A stretch of DNA of 64,000 nucleotides from Microvirga thermotolerans (GTDB lineage: Bacteria > Pseudomonadota > Alphaproteobacteria > Rhizobiales > Beijerinckiaceae), in contig NZ_CP045423.1 of NCBI RefSeq assembly GCF_009363855.1, forward strand, positions 1,146,001-1,210,000. The letters run 5' to 3'. Position numbers and translations under genes: made by a program. The notes beneath the pieces were generated by a model, which saw only the letters and a program-made list of their open reading frames with translations, ran no database searches and was not told the origin of the DNA. Shown here piece by piece: positions 53,416 to 62,697 of the stretch; positions within the stretch are counted from its first letter, which is position 1, and each line of letters opens with the position of its first letter.

Positions 53416-55128
53416 TCAGCGGCGGCCGCGCGGCCCGCCCCTCGGCCCGCCGCCCTTCGGCCCGCCGCCCTTCGGTCCGCCGCTCCTCGGCCCGCCGCTC
53501 CTCGGCCCGTCGTTCTTGCGTCCGCCCTTGAAGCCGCCGCGGGCCTCCCCGGGGCGGCCCTTTCCGCCCGGACGGGCGGGGCCTTCCCCCCGGCGCGGCT
53601 TGAAGGGCCGCTCGTCCCGCTCGCGGCGCGGGGCTTCGCTGCCGCCGAAGTGCCGGCGGGGCCGGTCCTCGCCGCCCGGGGCCGGGCGGCCGAAGCTCTT
53701 GCGGGGACGTGCGGGCGGCTCCTCCCGGGGCTCGCTCACCAGGCGCTCGACCACCACCTTGCGGCCTTCGCCGGTGGCGATGGCGCCGACGCGCTGGCGC
53801 TGGCGCTCCGCGCTGGCGGCCCGCACTGCCTTCGGGTCCAGCCCGCGGCGGGGTGCCTTGCGGTGAGGGGGCTCCTCCGTCTCGTCCGCGCGCCAGACGC
53901 TGCGCTTCGGCTCCAGGCGGGAGGGGCGCTTGCGCGGCTCCTCCTCCCGGTCGTGAAGCCGGTCGCCGCCCTCGCGGGGACGGAAGGGGCGCTCGTCCTC
54001 GTCCCGGCGGCGGCGCGGACGCTCCTCGCCCCGGTCGCGGCCGAAGCGGGAGGGCCGCTCGTCACGGCGCTCGCCGGGTTCGGCGCGCTCCTTCTTCGGC
54101 GAGCCGAAGGGCGCGATGGGCTCGCGCACGGGGCTCTCGAAATCGACGCCGGCCTCGGCCGCGAGCGCGGTGCCGAGCTGGTCCTTGAGGACCCTGGTGC
54201 GGACCTCCTCGACCAGGCCGGGCTCCAGGTCTCCCAGCTGGAAGGGGCCGAAGGACAGGCGGATCAGCCGGTTCACCTGCAGGCCGAGATGCTCGAGGAT
54301 GCGCTTGACCTCGCGGTTCTTGCCCTCGCGCAGGCCAAGCGTGAGCCACACGTTGTCGCCCTGCACCCGGTCGAGCCGGGCCTCGATGGGGCCGTATTCC
54401 ATGCCGTCGATGGTGACGCCGTCCTTGAGCCGGTCCAGGTCCGCCTGGGTCACGTCCCCGTGGGCGCGCACCTTGTAGCGGCGCAGCCAGCCGGTGTCGG
54501 GGTGGGCGATCACCTTGGCGAGGCCGCCGTCGTTGGTGAGGAGCAGCAGCCCTTCCGTGTTGATGTCGAGCCGGCCGACGGCCACCACCCGGGGCAGGTC
54601 CTCGGGCAGGTTCTCGAACACGGTGGGGCGGCCCTCCGGGTCGCGGGCGGTGGTCACGAGACCGCGCGGCTTGTGGTAGAGCCACAGGCGCGTGCGCTCC
54701 TTGGCGGGGAGAGGCTCCCCGTCCACGGCGATCCTGTCGGAGGGCTTCACGTTCACGGCGGGAGAATCGAGCACCGTGCCGTTGAGGGTCACGCGCCCTT
54801 CCGCGATCATCGCCTCCGCATCGCGCCGGGAGGCGACTCCGGCGCGGGCGATGACCTTGGCGATCCGCTCCTCCGCGGGCTCGGCAGGCTGGGCTTCGGC
54901 AGGGGCCTCGCGATGGGGGGCGGGCCGGCGCGGGCGCTCGTCGCCGCCACGGCCGCGGAAAGGCTTCTCCGGGCCCTTGCGGGATGTCCAGGGGGCGTCG
55001 CCGCCGCGCGAGCGGAGCGGGCGGTCGCCCTCCTTGCGGGATTTGAAGGGCCGGTCACCGGAGGTGCGGCCTCGATCGGAGCGCCCGGACGGGCGGCCCT
55101 TTCGACGTTCGTCGTTGCTGTCGGTCAT
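53416..55128 (-). CDS. rluB: 23S rRNA pseudouridine synthase (RluB/RsuA family) with disordered tails
   Basis: A 570-residue protein. Residues ~87-133 are an S4 RNA-binding domain (IAKVIARAGVASRRDAEAM, GRVTLNG); ~145-325 are the pseudouridine synthase with the catalytic Asp188 in VGRLDINTEGLLLLTNDGGL. The N-terminal ~80 residues are Arg/Asp/Gly-rich and the C-terminal ~240 residues are an Arg/Glu/Pro- and Gly-rich low-complexity tail ending in PRGGPRGRR, making the protein about twice the standard length (~240-300). Such tails are known in alphaproteobacteria and probably add RNA affinity. Start: ATG at 55128, divergent from tadA across 40 bp. Confidence 0.92.
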   Translation of the reverse strand: MTDSNDERRKGRPSGRSDRGRTSGDRPFKSRKEGDRPLRSRGGDAPWTSRKGPEKPFRGRGGDERPRRPAPHREAPAEAQPAEPAEERIAKVIARAGVASRRDAEAMIAEGRVTLNGTVLDSPAVNVKPSDRIAVDGEPLPAKERTRLWLYHKPRGLVTTARDPEGRPTVFENLPEDLPRVVAVGRLDINTEGLLLLTNDGGLAKVIAHPDTGWLRRYKVRAHGDVTQADLDRLKDGVTIDGMEYGPIEARLDRVQGDNVWLTLGLREGKNREVKRILEHLGLQVNRLIRLSFGPFQLGDLEPGLVEEVRTRVLKDQLGTALAAEAGVDFESPVREPIAPFGSPKKERAEPGERRDERPSRFGRDRGEERPRRRRDEDERPFRPREGGDRLHDREEEPRKRPSRLEPKRSVWRADETEEPPHRKAPRRGLDPKAVRAASAERQRQRVGAIATGEGRKVVVERLVSEPREEPPARPRKSFGRPAPGGEDRPRRHFGGSEAPRRERDERPFKPRRGEGPARPGGKGRPGEARGGFKGGRKNDGPRSGGPRSGGPKGGGPKGGGPRGGPRGRR

Positions 55129-55168
55129 GGGAGCCTGATAGCAGAGGAGAAGGAGAGAAGCGAGGACA

Positions 55169-55651
55169 ATGGACGAACCCGGCCCCGACAGGCGCGATTC
55201 CGCATCCGCCAGGCCCGACCCCATGGGCGCGGCCTTCGCGGAGGCGCGGGCGGCGGCCGCGCGCGGCGAGGTGCCGGTGGGGGCGGCCGTGGTCAAGGAC
55301 GGGCGGGTGATCGCCTCGGCGGGCAACGCGCCCCGCGCCCTGCGCGACCCCTCCGCCCATGCGGAGATCCTCGCCATCCGCCGCGCCTGCGAGGCCCTGG
55401 ACGACGAGCGCCTGACGGGCTGCGACCTCTACGTGACCCTGGAGCCCTGCACCATGTGCGCCGCCGCGATCTCCTTCGCCCGGATCCGCCGGGTCTATTT
55501 CGCGGCCGCCGACCCGAAGGGCGGTGCGGTGGAGAACGGGGTCCGCTTCTTCCGGCAGCCCACATGCCACCACGCCCCGGAGGTCTACGGCGGCATCCGG
55601 GAGGGCGAGGCGGCGGAGCTGCTGAGGGCGTTCTTCGAAGAGCGGCGGTGA
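55169..55651 (+). CDS. tadA: tRNA-specific adenosine deaminase TadA
   Basis: A 160-residue zinc deaminase converting A34 to inosine in tRNA-Arg. Zinc and proton-shuttle motif HAEILAIRRACE (His, catalytic Glu) and PCTMCAAAI (two Cys) are intact, and VTLEPCTMC is standard. Start: ATG at 55169 preceded by GAGGA; an internal ATG at 55223 would still be complete for the fold. Divergent from the rluB-like gene; its 3' end is 12 bp from the convergent RTX gene. Confidence 0.96.
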   Translation: MDEPGPDRRDSASARPDPMGAAFAEARAAAARGEVPVGAAVVKDGRVIASAGNAPRALRDPSAHAEILAIRRACEALDDERLTGCDLYVTLEPCTMCAAAISFARIRRVYFAAADPKGGAVENGVRFFRQPTCHHAPEVYGGIREGEAAELLRAFFEERR

Positions 55652-55663
55652 GAGGCTTCGCGT

Positions 55664-57334
55664 TCAGGTCACGAAGAAGTCGTTCGCGGCCAGCTTCAGC
55701 TTGGCGGACAGGGTCGCGAAATGGATCGCCTGCTTCGCGCCGGAGCCGTCCTCGTCGTAGTACAGCTTGCCGTTCGTCTTGTTGTAGACGATCCGGTCGG
55801 AGGCGTCGTGCGCCTTCGTGCCGATGTGGAACGCATCCTTCTTCAGGGTGCCGGCCTTCAGCTTCCTGAACACCGCGTTCTCCAGATGCACGGTGTCGTC
55901 CACCGGCCTGAAGTCGACGATCCGGTCGATGTTCGTGTTCTTCGTCTTCGCGACGACGGCGTTGAAGACAAAGACGTCGGCGCCCGCTCCCCCCGTGAGC
56001 ACGTCCTTGCCGAGGCCGCCTGCAAGCGTGTCGTTGCCGAGGCCGCCTGTCATGCGGTCGTTGCCGGCCCCGCCGTCGAGATAATCGTTGCCGCCGAGCC
56101 CATCGAGGACATCGTCCTGATCTCCGCCGGTATGTCTGTCGTTGCCGGCGGACGGCGTCCAGGCCGGCACGTCGGGTGACTCCGGGGTATCCGGTATGTC
56201 GGGTGTATCTGGTGAGCCCGGCGTGTCGGGCACGTCGGTTCCTGCCACGCCGAAGATCTCGGCCCTGATTCTGGCGCCCTGGCTGTCCTGGTTGTTCCAG
56301 TTGACGACGAAGGCTCCGTTCGAGAGGGCGATGATTTCGGGGTTGTACTGGTCGCCCGCCGTCGAGGTGCCGACCGAAACCGTGTCCTGAACGACGGTTC
56401 CATTGGCGTTGCAGGCAGCAACGTAAACGTCGTCCTGGCTGTTGACCTTGATCTGGAACGTCAGAGCGAAGCCGCCGCCCGCCAGGAGCGTGATCTCTGG
56501 AGTACCCGTCACCGTCCCTGCCGGGCGTGAGAACAGCATGGGATCTCCGGATGCGACGACCCCGGCGTCGCTGTTCACGAAGACCTGGGCACGAAACACG
56601 GGCTGACCGTTGTTCACGTCTTCCCAGACCACGACGCACCGGTCGTTTCCGAGAGCGGTGACGCCGGGATGAACCTCCGTCGCGACCCCTGTCCTCGCGA
56701 GCTCCGTGCTGATGGTCGGCTGATCGCCGTCGAGATGGATGAGGCCAATCGTTCCGTCCACGGCCGCGACAGCCACGACGGTCCCGTTCGGGAGCATCGT
56801 CGTTGCCACCCGCTCGTCGTTAGGAAAATCGTGAACGCGGTACGCCTCGCGCAACCAGGTGTTGCCGCTCGGCGTGACGGCCTCTCCGAACAGGGAAGCC
56901 GTCTGCGAGTAGATGCCCCGGTACAGCACCGTGAAACCACCGTTCGCGGTGGCCTGCACGTTCACCATCTCCGGATTGGCCACATTGCTGTCGCTGACGG
57001 TGAATACGCTCCCGACCGGTTCATGGGCAGGGTCCAGTGCCTGGGCCTCCAGGACCGCGCCGTTCGAATCCGATTTGTACCAGGCGACGACGGTCCGCCC
57101 GTCGGACAAGGCGGCGGCCTGCACGGAGCCTATGCTGCTTTCGGGAAGGCGCGCGAGAAGTGTTGCGGGGCGCAGCGCCGTCCCGTCCGGCTTGTAGACG
57201 GCCGTGTAGACATAGCCCGTTCCTTGGGCGTCGAAATCGGTCCAGGCGACCAGGAAATTTCCGTCGGCCAGCGTGGTGATGTCGGAGCTGGAGCCGAAGG
57301 TGGACAGGTTGATGAAGTGCGGGAGAGTTGGCAT
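55664..57334 (-). CDS. RTX calcium-binding protein, probable type I secreted
   Basis: A 556-residue protein. Residues ~1-370 carry repeated ~50-residue beta-rich units (DITTLADGNFLVAWTDFDAQ, PEIIALSNGAFVVNWNNQDS), followed by a Pro/Asp linker (DTPGSPDTPDIPDTPESPD), then about six RTX nonapeptides (GGNDYLDGG, GAGNDRMTG, GLGNDTLAG, GLGKDVLTG, GAGADVFVF) that bind Ca2+. The C-terminus (LKLAANDFFVT) resembles a type I secretion signal; no Sec signal is present. No transporter genes are adjacent. GC and codon use are lower than the neighbours, suggesting later acquisition. Function of the front domain is unknown. Confidence 0.88.
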   Translation of the reverse strand: MPTLPHFINLSTFGSSSDITTLADGNFLVAWTDFDAQGTGYVYTAVYKPDGTALRPATLLARLPESSIGSVQAAALSDGRTVVAWYKSDSNGAVLEAQALDPAHEPVGSVFTVSDSNVANPEMVNVQATANGGFTVLYRGIYSQTASLFGEAVTPSGNTWLREAYRVHDFPNDERVATTMLPNGTVVAVAAVDGTIGLIHLDGDQPTISTELARTGVATEVHPGVTALGNDRCVVVWEDVNNGQPVFRAQVFVNSDAGVVASGDPMLFSRPAGTVTGTPEITLLAGGGFALTFQIKVNSQDDVYVAACNANGTVVQDTVSVGTSTAGDQYNPEIIALSNGAFVVNWNNQDSQGARIRAEIFGVAGTDVPDTPGSPDTPDIPDTPESPDVPAWTPSAGNDRHTGGDQDDVLDGLGGNDYLDGGAGNDRMTGGLGNDTLAGGLGKDVLTGGAGADVFVFNAVVAKTKNTNIDRIVDFRPVDDTVHLENAVFRKLKAGTLKKDAFHIGTKAHDASDRIVYNKTNGKLYYDEDGSGAKQAIHFATLSAKLKLAANDFFVT

Positions 57335-57421
57335 GGCGCTGCTTATGAACGATATATTGAATCAATAGTCGATCGCGAAGCCCGTCTCATGTGCTCTGAC
57401 GCACAGGGTGCGGTCGAAAAA

Positions 57422-58330
57422 TTACGCCGCCAGAAACTCCCGCATCGCCGCAAGCGTCGCGCCCGGCATCTCCTCCGCCACGAAGTGGCCCGACGAGACG
57501 CCGGTGCCGGTGATGTCCGGCGCGAAGGTGGAGCGCCAGATGTCGAGCGGGTGCTGCGCCTCGCCGCTCGTGCCGCTCACGAGGTAGAAGTCGCTCCAGA
57601 TCAGCTGCACGGGGCACTGGATCGTCCGGCCCGCCGCCCGGTCCGCCTCGTCCGCCTCGATGTCCCGCGTCGCGCCCGCGCGATAATCCTCGCAGAAGGC
57701 ATGGATGCGCGAGGGCTCGTTGAAGCCTTCCCGATAGGCGCGCATCGCCCGCGGGTCGAAGGGCGAGAGGTCGCCCGGCGCGGACCAGAGCTTCATCAGC
57801 CCTTCGAAATAGGGGATGGGATCGCGGCCGATCTCCTCCTCCGGCCGGGGATAGGGCCTCGAGAGGAAGCCCCAGTGGGCCTCCGGCACGCGGCCCGCCT
57901 TCATCTGCGCCCAGACGTAGGCGGTCGGCAGGATGTCGAGGAGGCACAGCCTCTCCACCCGGCCGGGATGGTCGAGGGCGAGCCGGTAGCCGACGCGCGC
58001 GCCCCGGTCGTGCCCGGCGACGGCGAAGCGCACGGCGCCGAGCTCCTCCATGACCGCGATCACGTCGCGGCCCATGGCGCGCTTGGAATAGGTCTCGTGC
58101 GCGGCGTCGCCCCGCGGCGCGGTGGACCAGCCGTAGCCGCGCAGGTCCATGCACACCACCCGGTGGGTTTCGGCGAGCGCCGGGGCGAGGCGATGCCACA
58201 TCGCATGGGTCTGCGGGAAGCCGTGCAGCAGGACGAGGGGAGGGCCGTCGCCCTTCGAGCGTGCGAAGATGCGCCCGGCCTCCGTGTCGATCCAGTGGGA
58301 CTGGAAGCCGGGGAAAAGATCGTCGCTCAT
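57422..58330 (-). CDS. Alpha/beta hydrolase, haloacetate (fluoroacetate) dehalogenase-like
   Basis: A 302-residue alpha/beta hydrolase. Oxyanion region LLHGFPQTHAMWHR; nucleophile elbow VAGHDRGARVGYRLALDH, with Asp in place of Ser, as in haloalkane/haloacetate dehalogenases and epoxide hydrolases; catalytic His in SSGHFVAEEMPG. The Arg-x-x-Arg pattern after the nucleophile and YSKRAMGRDVIAVMEELG match fluoroacetate dehalogenases. Start: ATG at 58330 after GGAGGGG. Lies 53 bp after purD, possibly cotranscribed; no metabolic link to purines is evident. Epoxide hydrolase activity remains an alternative. Confidence 0.88.
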   Translation of the reverse strand: MSDDLFPGFQSHWIDTEAGRIFARSKGDGPPLVLLHGFPQTHAMWHRLAPALAETHRVVCMDLRGYGWSTAPRGDAAHETYSKRAMGRDVIAVMEELGAVRFAVAGHDRGARVGYRLALDHPGRVERLCLLDILPTAYVWAQMKAGRVPEAHWGFLSRPYPRPEEEIGRDPIPYFEGLMKLWSAPGDLSPFDPRAMRAYREGFNEPSRIHAFCEDYRAGATRDIEADEADRAAGRTIQCPVQLIWSDFYLVSGTSGEAQHPLDIWRSTFAPDITGTGVSSGHFVAEEMPGATLAAMREFLAA

Positions 58331-58383
58331 GGGCCCCTCCGGAAACGGTCTGCCCCTCCATCTAGGGGAGGGGGCGCGTTTCG

Positions 58384-59661
58384 TCAGCCCCGCTCGCGCG
58401 CCACCTCGCGCCAGCCGATGTCGCTCCGGCAGAAGCCCTCCGGCCAGTCGATGCGCGACACCGCCGCGTAGGCGCGCTCCTGCGCCTCGGTGATCGTGGA
58501 TCCCAAGGCCGTGACGTTGAGGACGCGCCCGCCGTGACTCACGATCCTGTCGCCGTCCCGCCTGGTGCCCGCATGGAAGACGATCACGTCCTCCAAGGCC
58601 TCCGCGGCGTCGATGCCGCGGATCTCGGAGCCCTTCTCCACCGGGCCGGGATAGCCCTTCGCGGCCATCACGACGGTGAGCGCCGCTTCCCGCCGCCATT
58701 GCAGCGACACGCTGTCGAGAAGGCCGTCGCAGGCGGCGAGGAAGGCGGTCAGGAGGTCGGACTTCAGGCGCGGCAGCAGGACCTGGGTCTCCGGATCTCC
58801 GAGCCGCACGTTGTACTCGATGAGCTGGGGCCCGTCCTTCGTGAGCATCAGCCCCGCATAGAGAATGCCCCTGTAGGGCATGCCGCGGGCGCGCATGCCC
58901 GCCAGGGTCGGCTCGACGATCTCGCGCAGCACGCGGGCCTGGATCTCCGGCGTCAGCACGGCGGCGGGGGAATAGGCGCCCATGCCGCCCGTGTTCGGTC
59001 CCTCGTCGCCGTCGTGGACGCGCTTGTGGTCCTGCGCGGTGCCGAAGGGAATCGCGGTCGTGCCGTCGCACAGGGCGAAGAAGCTCGCCTCCTCGCCTTC
59101 GAGGAAGGCCTCCACCACCACCTCGGCCCCGGCTTCGCCGAAGGCGCCTCCGAGCATCGCGTCGACGGCGGCCTCCGCCTCCTCGAAGGAGGCGGCGACC
59201 ACCACGCCCTTGCCCGCGGCGAGCCCGTCCGCCTTCACCACGATCGGCACGCCGTAGCTGCGGATATAGGCCTTGGCGGCTTCCGCGTCGGTGAAGCGCC
59301 GGTAGGCGGCGGTGGGGATGCCGAATTCGGCGCAGAGATCCTTCGTGAAGGCCTTCGAGCCTTCGAGCTGCGCGGCGGCCCGCGTGGGGCCGAAGGCCTT
59401 GATGCCGGCGGCGGTCAGGTCGTCCACCAGGCCCGCCACCAGCGGCGCCTCCGGGCCGACCACCACGAAGTCGATTCCGTTCGTGCGGCAGAATGCGATC
59501 ACGGCCGCATGGTCGGCCACGTCGAGGGCGACGTTCTCCCCATGCTGCGCGGTGCCCGGATTGCCGGGCGCGACGAAGAGCCGGTCGCAGAGAGGGCTCG
59601 CCGCGATGCTCCAGGCGAGCGCATGCTCGCGCCCGCCGGATCCGATGAGAAGGATGTTCAT
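58384..59661 (-). CDS. purD: Phosphoribosylamine-glycine ligase PurD
   Basis: A 425-residue ATP-grasp enzyme of purine synthesis (phosphoribosylamine + glycine + ATP to GAR). [47 protein letters not shown] (ATP-grasp lysines), [14 protein letters not shown], and [18 protein letters not shown] are all present. Length is canonical. ATG at 59661. It is divergent from xseA with a 152-bp gap and upstream of the hydrolase. Confidence 0.97.
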   Translation of the reverse strand: MNILLIGSGGREHALAWSIAASPLCDRLFVAPGNPGTAQHGENVALDVADHAAVIAFCRTNGIDFVVVGPEAPLVAGLVDDLTAAGIKAFGPTRAAAQLEGSKAFTKDLCAEFGIPTAAYRRFTDAEAAKAYIRSYGVPIVVKADGLAAGKGVVVAASFEEAEAAVDAMLGGAFGEAGAEVVVEAFLEGEEASFFALCDGTTAIPFGTAQDHKRVHDGDEGPNTGGMGAYSPAAVLTPEIQARVLREIVEPTLAGMRARGMPYRGILYAGLMLTKDGPQLIEYNVRLGDPETQVLLPRLKSDLLTAFLAACDGLLDSVSLQWRREAALTVVMAAKGYPGPVEKGSEIRGIDAAEALEDVIVFHAGTRRDGDRIVSHGGRVLNVTALGSTITEAQERAYAAVSRIDWPEGFCRSDIGWREVARERG

Positions 59662-59813
59662 GCCTGCCGTCCTGTGATGACAGGCTGCTCTTAAACGGAC
59701 GCCGGAGGCCCATCAACCGGAAGGGCGGAGGCTTCGCACTGCGACCGGATGGCTGTGCGCAGGTCCTCCCGGGCCCTTTGCAGACTCCGGCCGAACGGAT
59801 TAGGGTCGCGATC

Positions 59814-61382
59814 ATGACGCCCGACAAAGCCCCCTCGAACGCGCCGGAATGGACGGTCTCCGACCTGGCCGGCGCCCTCAAGCGCACCCTGGAGGAGGCG
59901 TTCGGATATGTGCGGCTGCGGGGAGAAATCTCGGGCTTCCGCGGCCAGCACTCGTCGGGCCACGCCTATTTCTGCCTCAAGGACCAGAGCGCCCGCATCG
60001 ACGCGGTGATCTGGAAGGGCACCTTCTCGCGGCTCAAGATCAGGCCGGAGGAGGGGCTGGAGGTCATCGCGACCGGGCGCATCACCACCTTTCCCGGCAA
60101 GTCCACCTACCAGATCGTCGTCGACGCCCTGGAGCCGGCGGGCGTGGGCGCCCTCATGGCGCTCCTCGAGGAGCGCCGCCGCAGGCTCGCGGCGGAAGGC
60201 CTCTTCGCCGAGGAGCGCAAGCGCCGCCTGCCTTACCTGCCGCAGGTGATCGGCGTCGTCACCTCGCCCACCGGCGCGGTGATCCGCGACATCCTCCACC
60301 GGCTGGAGGACCGGTTCCCCCGCCACGTGCTCGTCTGGCCGGTGCGCGTGCAGGGCGAGACCTGCGCCGCCGAGGTGGCCGCCGCCATCCGCGGCTTCAA
60401 CGCCCTGGACCCGAAGGGGAAGATCCCCCGGCCCGACGTGCTCATCGTCGCCCGCGGCGGCGGCTCCATCGAGGACCTGTGGGGCTTCAACGAGGAGGTC
60501 GTCGTCAGGGCGGCGGCGGAGAGCGCGATCCCGCTGGTCTCCGCCGTGGGGCACGAGACCGACTGGACCCTGATCGACCATGCCGCCGACCGGCGGGCGC
60601 CGACGCCCACGGGGGCGGCGGAGATGGTGGTGCCGGTCCGGGTCGAGCTCATGGCCGGCGTCAACGATCTCGCCCGGCGGCACGTGGAATCGGTCTTCCG
60701 CATCCTCGACCGCCGCCGCTCCGACCTGCGCGCCACCGCCCGGGCGCTGCCTGCGCCGGACGCCCTCTTCGCCCCGAAGCGCCAGCGGCTCGACCTCGCC
60801 GTCGCCAGGCTCCTGCCCGCCCTCTCGCGCAACTCCCGCAACCACGAGACGCGGCTGCTCGATCTCTCGCGCCGCCTCTCGCAGGTGTCGCCCGTCGCCC
60901 GCGTCGCGGCCATGCGGGCCAAGCTCGACGCGGTGGGGCAGCGCCCGTACCTCGCCGTCAGCCGCGCCCTCGTCCAGCGGGGCGAGTCCCTGAAGCAGGC
61001 GGGGCAGCGGCTCGTGGTGGCGCGGGAAACCCTCCTGCGCGCCGAGCGCATTCGCATCGCCCAGGCGTCCGACCTCGTCCGGCGGGTCTCGGAGCGCCTC
61101 GGCCCCGCCCTTGCCGGGCAGGTCGAGCGCAAGGCCAAGCGCCTCGAAGCCCTGGGGCAGCTCTTCGACAGCCTGAACTACAAGTCCGTCCTGGCGCGCG
61201 GCTTCGCCCTGGTGCGCGACGCGGACGGCCAGCCCCTGCGCTCCGCCGAGGAGGTGGCGGACGGGCAGGCCCTGGTGCTGGAATTCGCCGACGGCACGGC
61301 GCAGGCGACCGGCGGTCGCGGCCTCAGGCCGAAGGCGCCCCGGCCCAAGGCCGTCGCGGAAGAGCAGGGCGCCCTGTTCTGA
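59814..61382 (+). CDS. xseA: Exodeoxyribonuclease VII large subunit
   Basis: A 522-residue nuclease subunit that with XseB degrades single-stranded DNA. The N-terminal OB-like domain (FGYVRLRGEISGFRGQHSSG) and the catalytic region (VITSPTGAVIRDILHR-like at VIGVVTSPTGAVIRDILHRL, IVARGGGSIEDLWGFNEE, SAVGHETDWTLIDHAADRRA) are canonical, with a long helical coiled region after. Start: ATG at 59814; the frame extends to a TTG at 59778. No xseB is in the window. Confidence 0.96.
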   Translation: MTPDKAPSNAPEWTVSDLAGALKRTLEEAFGYVRLRGEISGFRGQHSSGHAYFCLKDQSARIDAVIWKGTFSRLKIRPEEGLEVIATGRITTFPGKSTYQIVVDALEPAGVGALMALLEERRRRLAAEGLFAEERKRRLPYLPQVIGVVTSPTGAVIRDILHRLEDRFPRHVLVWPVRVQGETCAAEVAAAIRGFNALDPKGKIPRPDVLIVARGGGSIEDLWGFNEEVVVRAAAESAIPLVSAVGHETDWTLIDHAADRRAPTPTGAAEMVVPVRVELMAGVNDLARRHVESVFRILDRRRSDLRATARALPAPDALFAPKRQRLDLAVARLLPALSRNSRNHETRLLDLSRRLSQVSPVARVAAMRAKLDAVGQRPYLAVSRALVQRGESLKQAGQRLVVARETLLRAERIRIAQASDLVRRVSERLGPALAGQVERKAKRLEALGQLFDSLNYKSVLARGFALVRDADGQPLRSAEEVADGQALVLEFADGTAQATGGRGLRPKAPRPKAVAEEQGALF

Positions 61383-61446
61383 TCCGCCATTGCAAACCCG
61401 CCCCCGGCGCCCTTATCTCGACAACAGGTTTACCCCAGACGGCGTG

Positions 61447-61674
61447 ATGTCAGAGCCCATGAACAAGTTCGAGCCGACCGGCGGCGAGGCCGTCGTGCAG
61501 TATCTCGACAGCGACCTGCGCGTGATCAAGCCGGGCGCCTTCGTGCGCTGCGCCGTGACCGGCAAGCCCATCCCGCTCGACGAGCTGAAGTACTGGAGCG
61601 TGGAGCGCCAGGAGGCCTATGCGTCCCCCGAGGCGGTGATGGCGCGCGTCACGGAGACGGCCCGCTCATCCTGA
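61447..61674 (+). CDS. DUF2093 family small protein
   Basis: A 75-residue protein of the DUF2093 family: RVIKPGAFVRCAVTGKPIPL and DELKYWSVERQEAYASPEA are the conserved block, including a CxxTG-type segment with a single Cys. Starts: ATG at 61447 (chosen) or ATG at 61459, which gives the 71-residue form beginning MNKFEPTGG; a longer frame opens at 61390. Family function unknown; it is typically next to xseA and the lpxK-waaA pair in Hyphomicrobiales, as here. Its stop overlaps the end of the convergent lpxK gene by nine bases. Confidence 0.88.
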   Translation: MSEPMNKFEPTGGEAVVQYLDSDLRVIKPGAFVRCAVTGKPIPLDELKYWSVERQEAYASPEAVMARVTETARSS

Positions 61675-62697
61675 GGGAGCATCGGGAGGAAGCCCGGTCC
61701 TGCGCCCGGCGATCCGGCGCAGGAGGAAGCGGCGGAAGGATTGCGGATCCTCCAGGCGCAGGCGCACGGGCAGGGCGCGCAGCTCCGGCCAGGGCGGCAG
61801 GGCCGCCGCGCCCTCGATCCGGACCAGGTCCTTCTCCGTCGTCACCGGCTGCAGCCCCCGCCGCTCTGCCTCGCCCTTGAGAGACGCGATGTCCGACGCG
61901 TCGAAGGCGTGATGATCCGCGAAGGCGACGGCCTGCGCCACGGTGAGGCCGCAGGCCCTGAGGGTCGCGAAGAACTTGTCCGGGCGGCCGATCCCCGCAA
62001 AGGCCAGAAGCGGGCGGCCGCTGAGGCTCTCGACGACGGCCGGGTCCGGCTCGAGAACGCCCCGGAACGCGCGCTTGCCCCGCCGTTCCGCCTCCGCGGC
62101 GAGCGCCGTGCCGGGTTCTCCCTCGCCGATCACCACCACCGCATCGACCGCGGGCCACTGCGCCTCCATGGGGGCGCGCAGGGGGCCCGCGGGCAGGGGC
62201 AGGCCATTGCCGATCCCCGTCGCCCCGTCGATCACGGCGATGGCGCCGTCCTTGAGGAGGGAGGGGTTCTGCAGCCCGTCGTCCATGACGATGACGGTCG
62301 CGCCCGTCTCGACGGCGAGGCCGGCGCCCCGGGGGCGGTCCCGGGAGACGACGGTCGGCGCCATGCCGGCGAGGAGGAGCGGTTCGTCGCCTACGTCGGC
62401 GGCGGTATGGTCGATCCGTACCTGGACCGGGCCCGCGAGGCGCCCGCCATAGCCCCGCGACAGGAAGGCGGGGGTCTCGCCGGCCTCGGTCAGGATTTCG
62501 GCGATGGCCAGGGCCGTCGGGGTCTTGCCCGCGCCGCCCGCGGTGAAGTTGCCGACGCACAGCACCGGGATCTCGGCCCGCCGGCCGGGCCTGCGCATGC
62601 GCGACGCGGCGACGCGGCCGTAGATCGCCGCCGCCGGCGACAGCAGCCGCGCGGGAAGGGAAGGGGACTTGCGCTCCCAGAAGCGCGGCGCGCGCAT
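61666..62697 (-). CDS. lpxK: Tetraacyldisaccharide 4'-kinase LpxK
   Basis: A 343-residue inner-membrane kinase that phosphorylates the lipid A disaccharide at the 4' position. Walker A GNFTAGGAGKTPTALAIAEI, the RGYGGRLAGPV segment, GDEPLLLA, and DDGLQNPSLLKD are canonical. An N-terminal hydrophobic/amphipathic segment (PARLLSPAAAIYGRVAASRM) anchors it to the membrane. Start ATG at 62697 overlaps the waaA stop (TGATG), so the two are translationally coupled. The stop overlaps DUF2093 in convergent orientation. Confidence 0.95.
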   Translation of the reverse strand: MRAPRFWERKSPSLPARLLSPAAAIYGRVAASRMRRPGRRAEIPVLCVGNFTAGGAGKTPTALAIAEILTEAGETPAFLSRGYGGRLAGPVQVRIDHTAADVGDEPLLLAGMAPTVVSRDRPRGAGLAVETGATVIVMDDGLQNPSLLKDGAIAVIDGATGIGNGLPLPAGPLRAPMEAQWPAVDAVVVIGEGEPGTALAAEAERRGKRAFRGVLEPDPAVVESLSGRPLLAFAGIGRPDKFFATLRACGLTVAQAVAFADHHAFDASDIASLKGEAERRGLQPVTTEKDLVRIEGAAALPPWPELRALPVRLRLEDPQSFRRFLLRRIAGRRTGLPPDAPSG

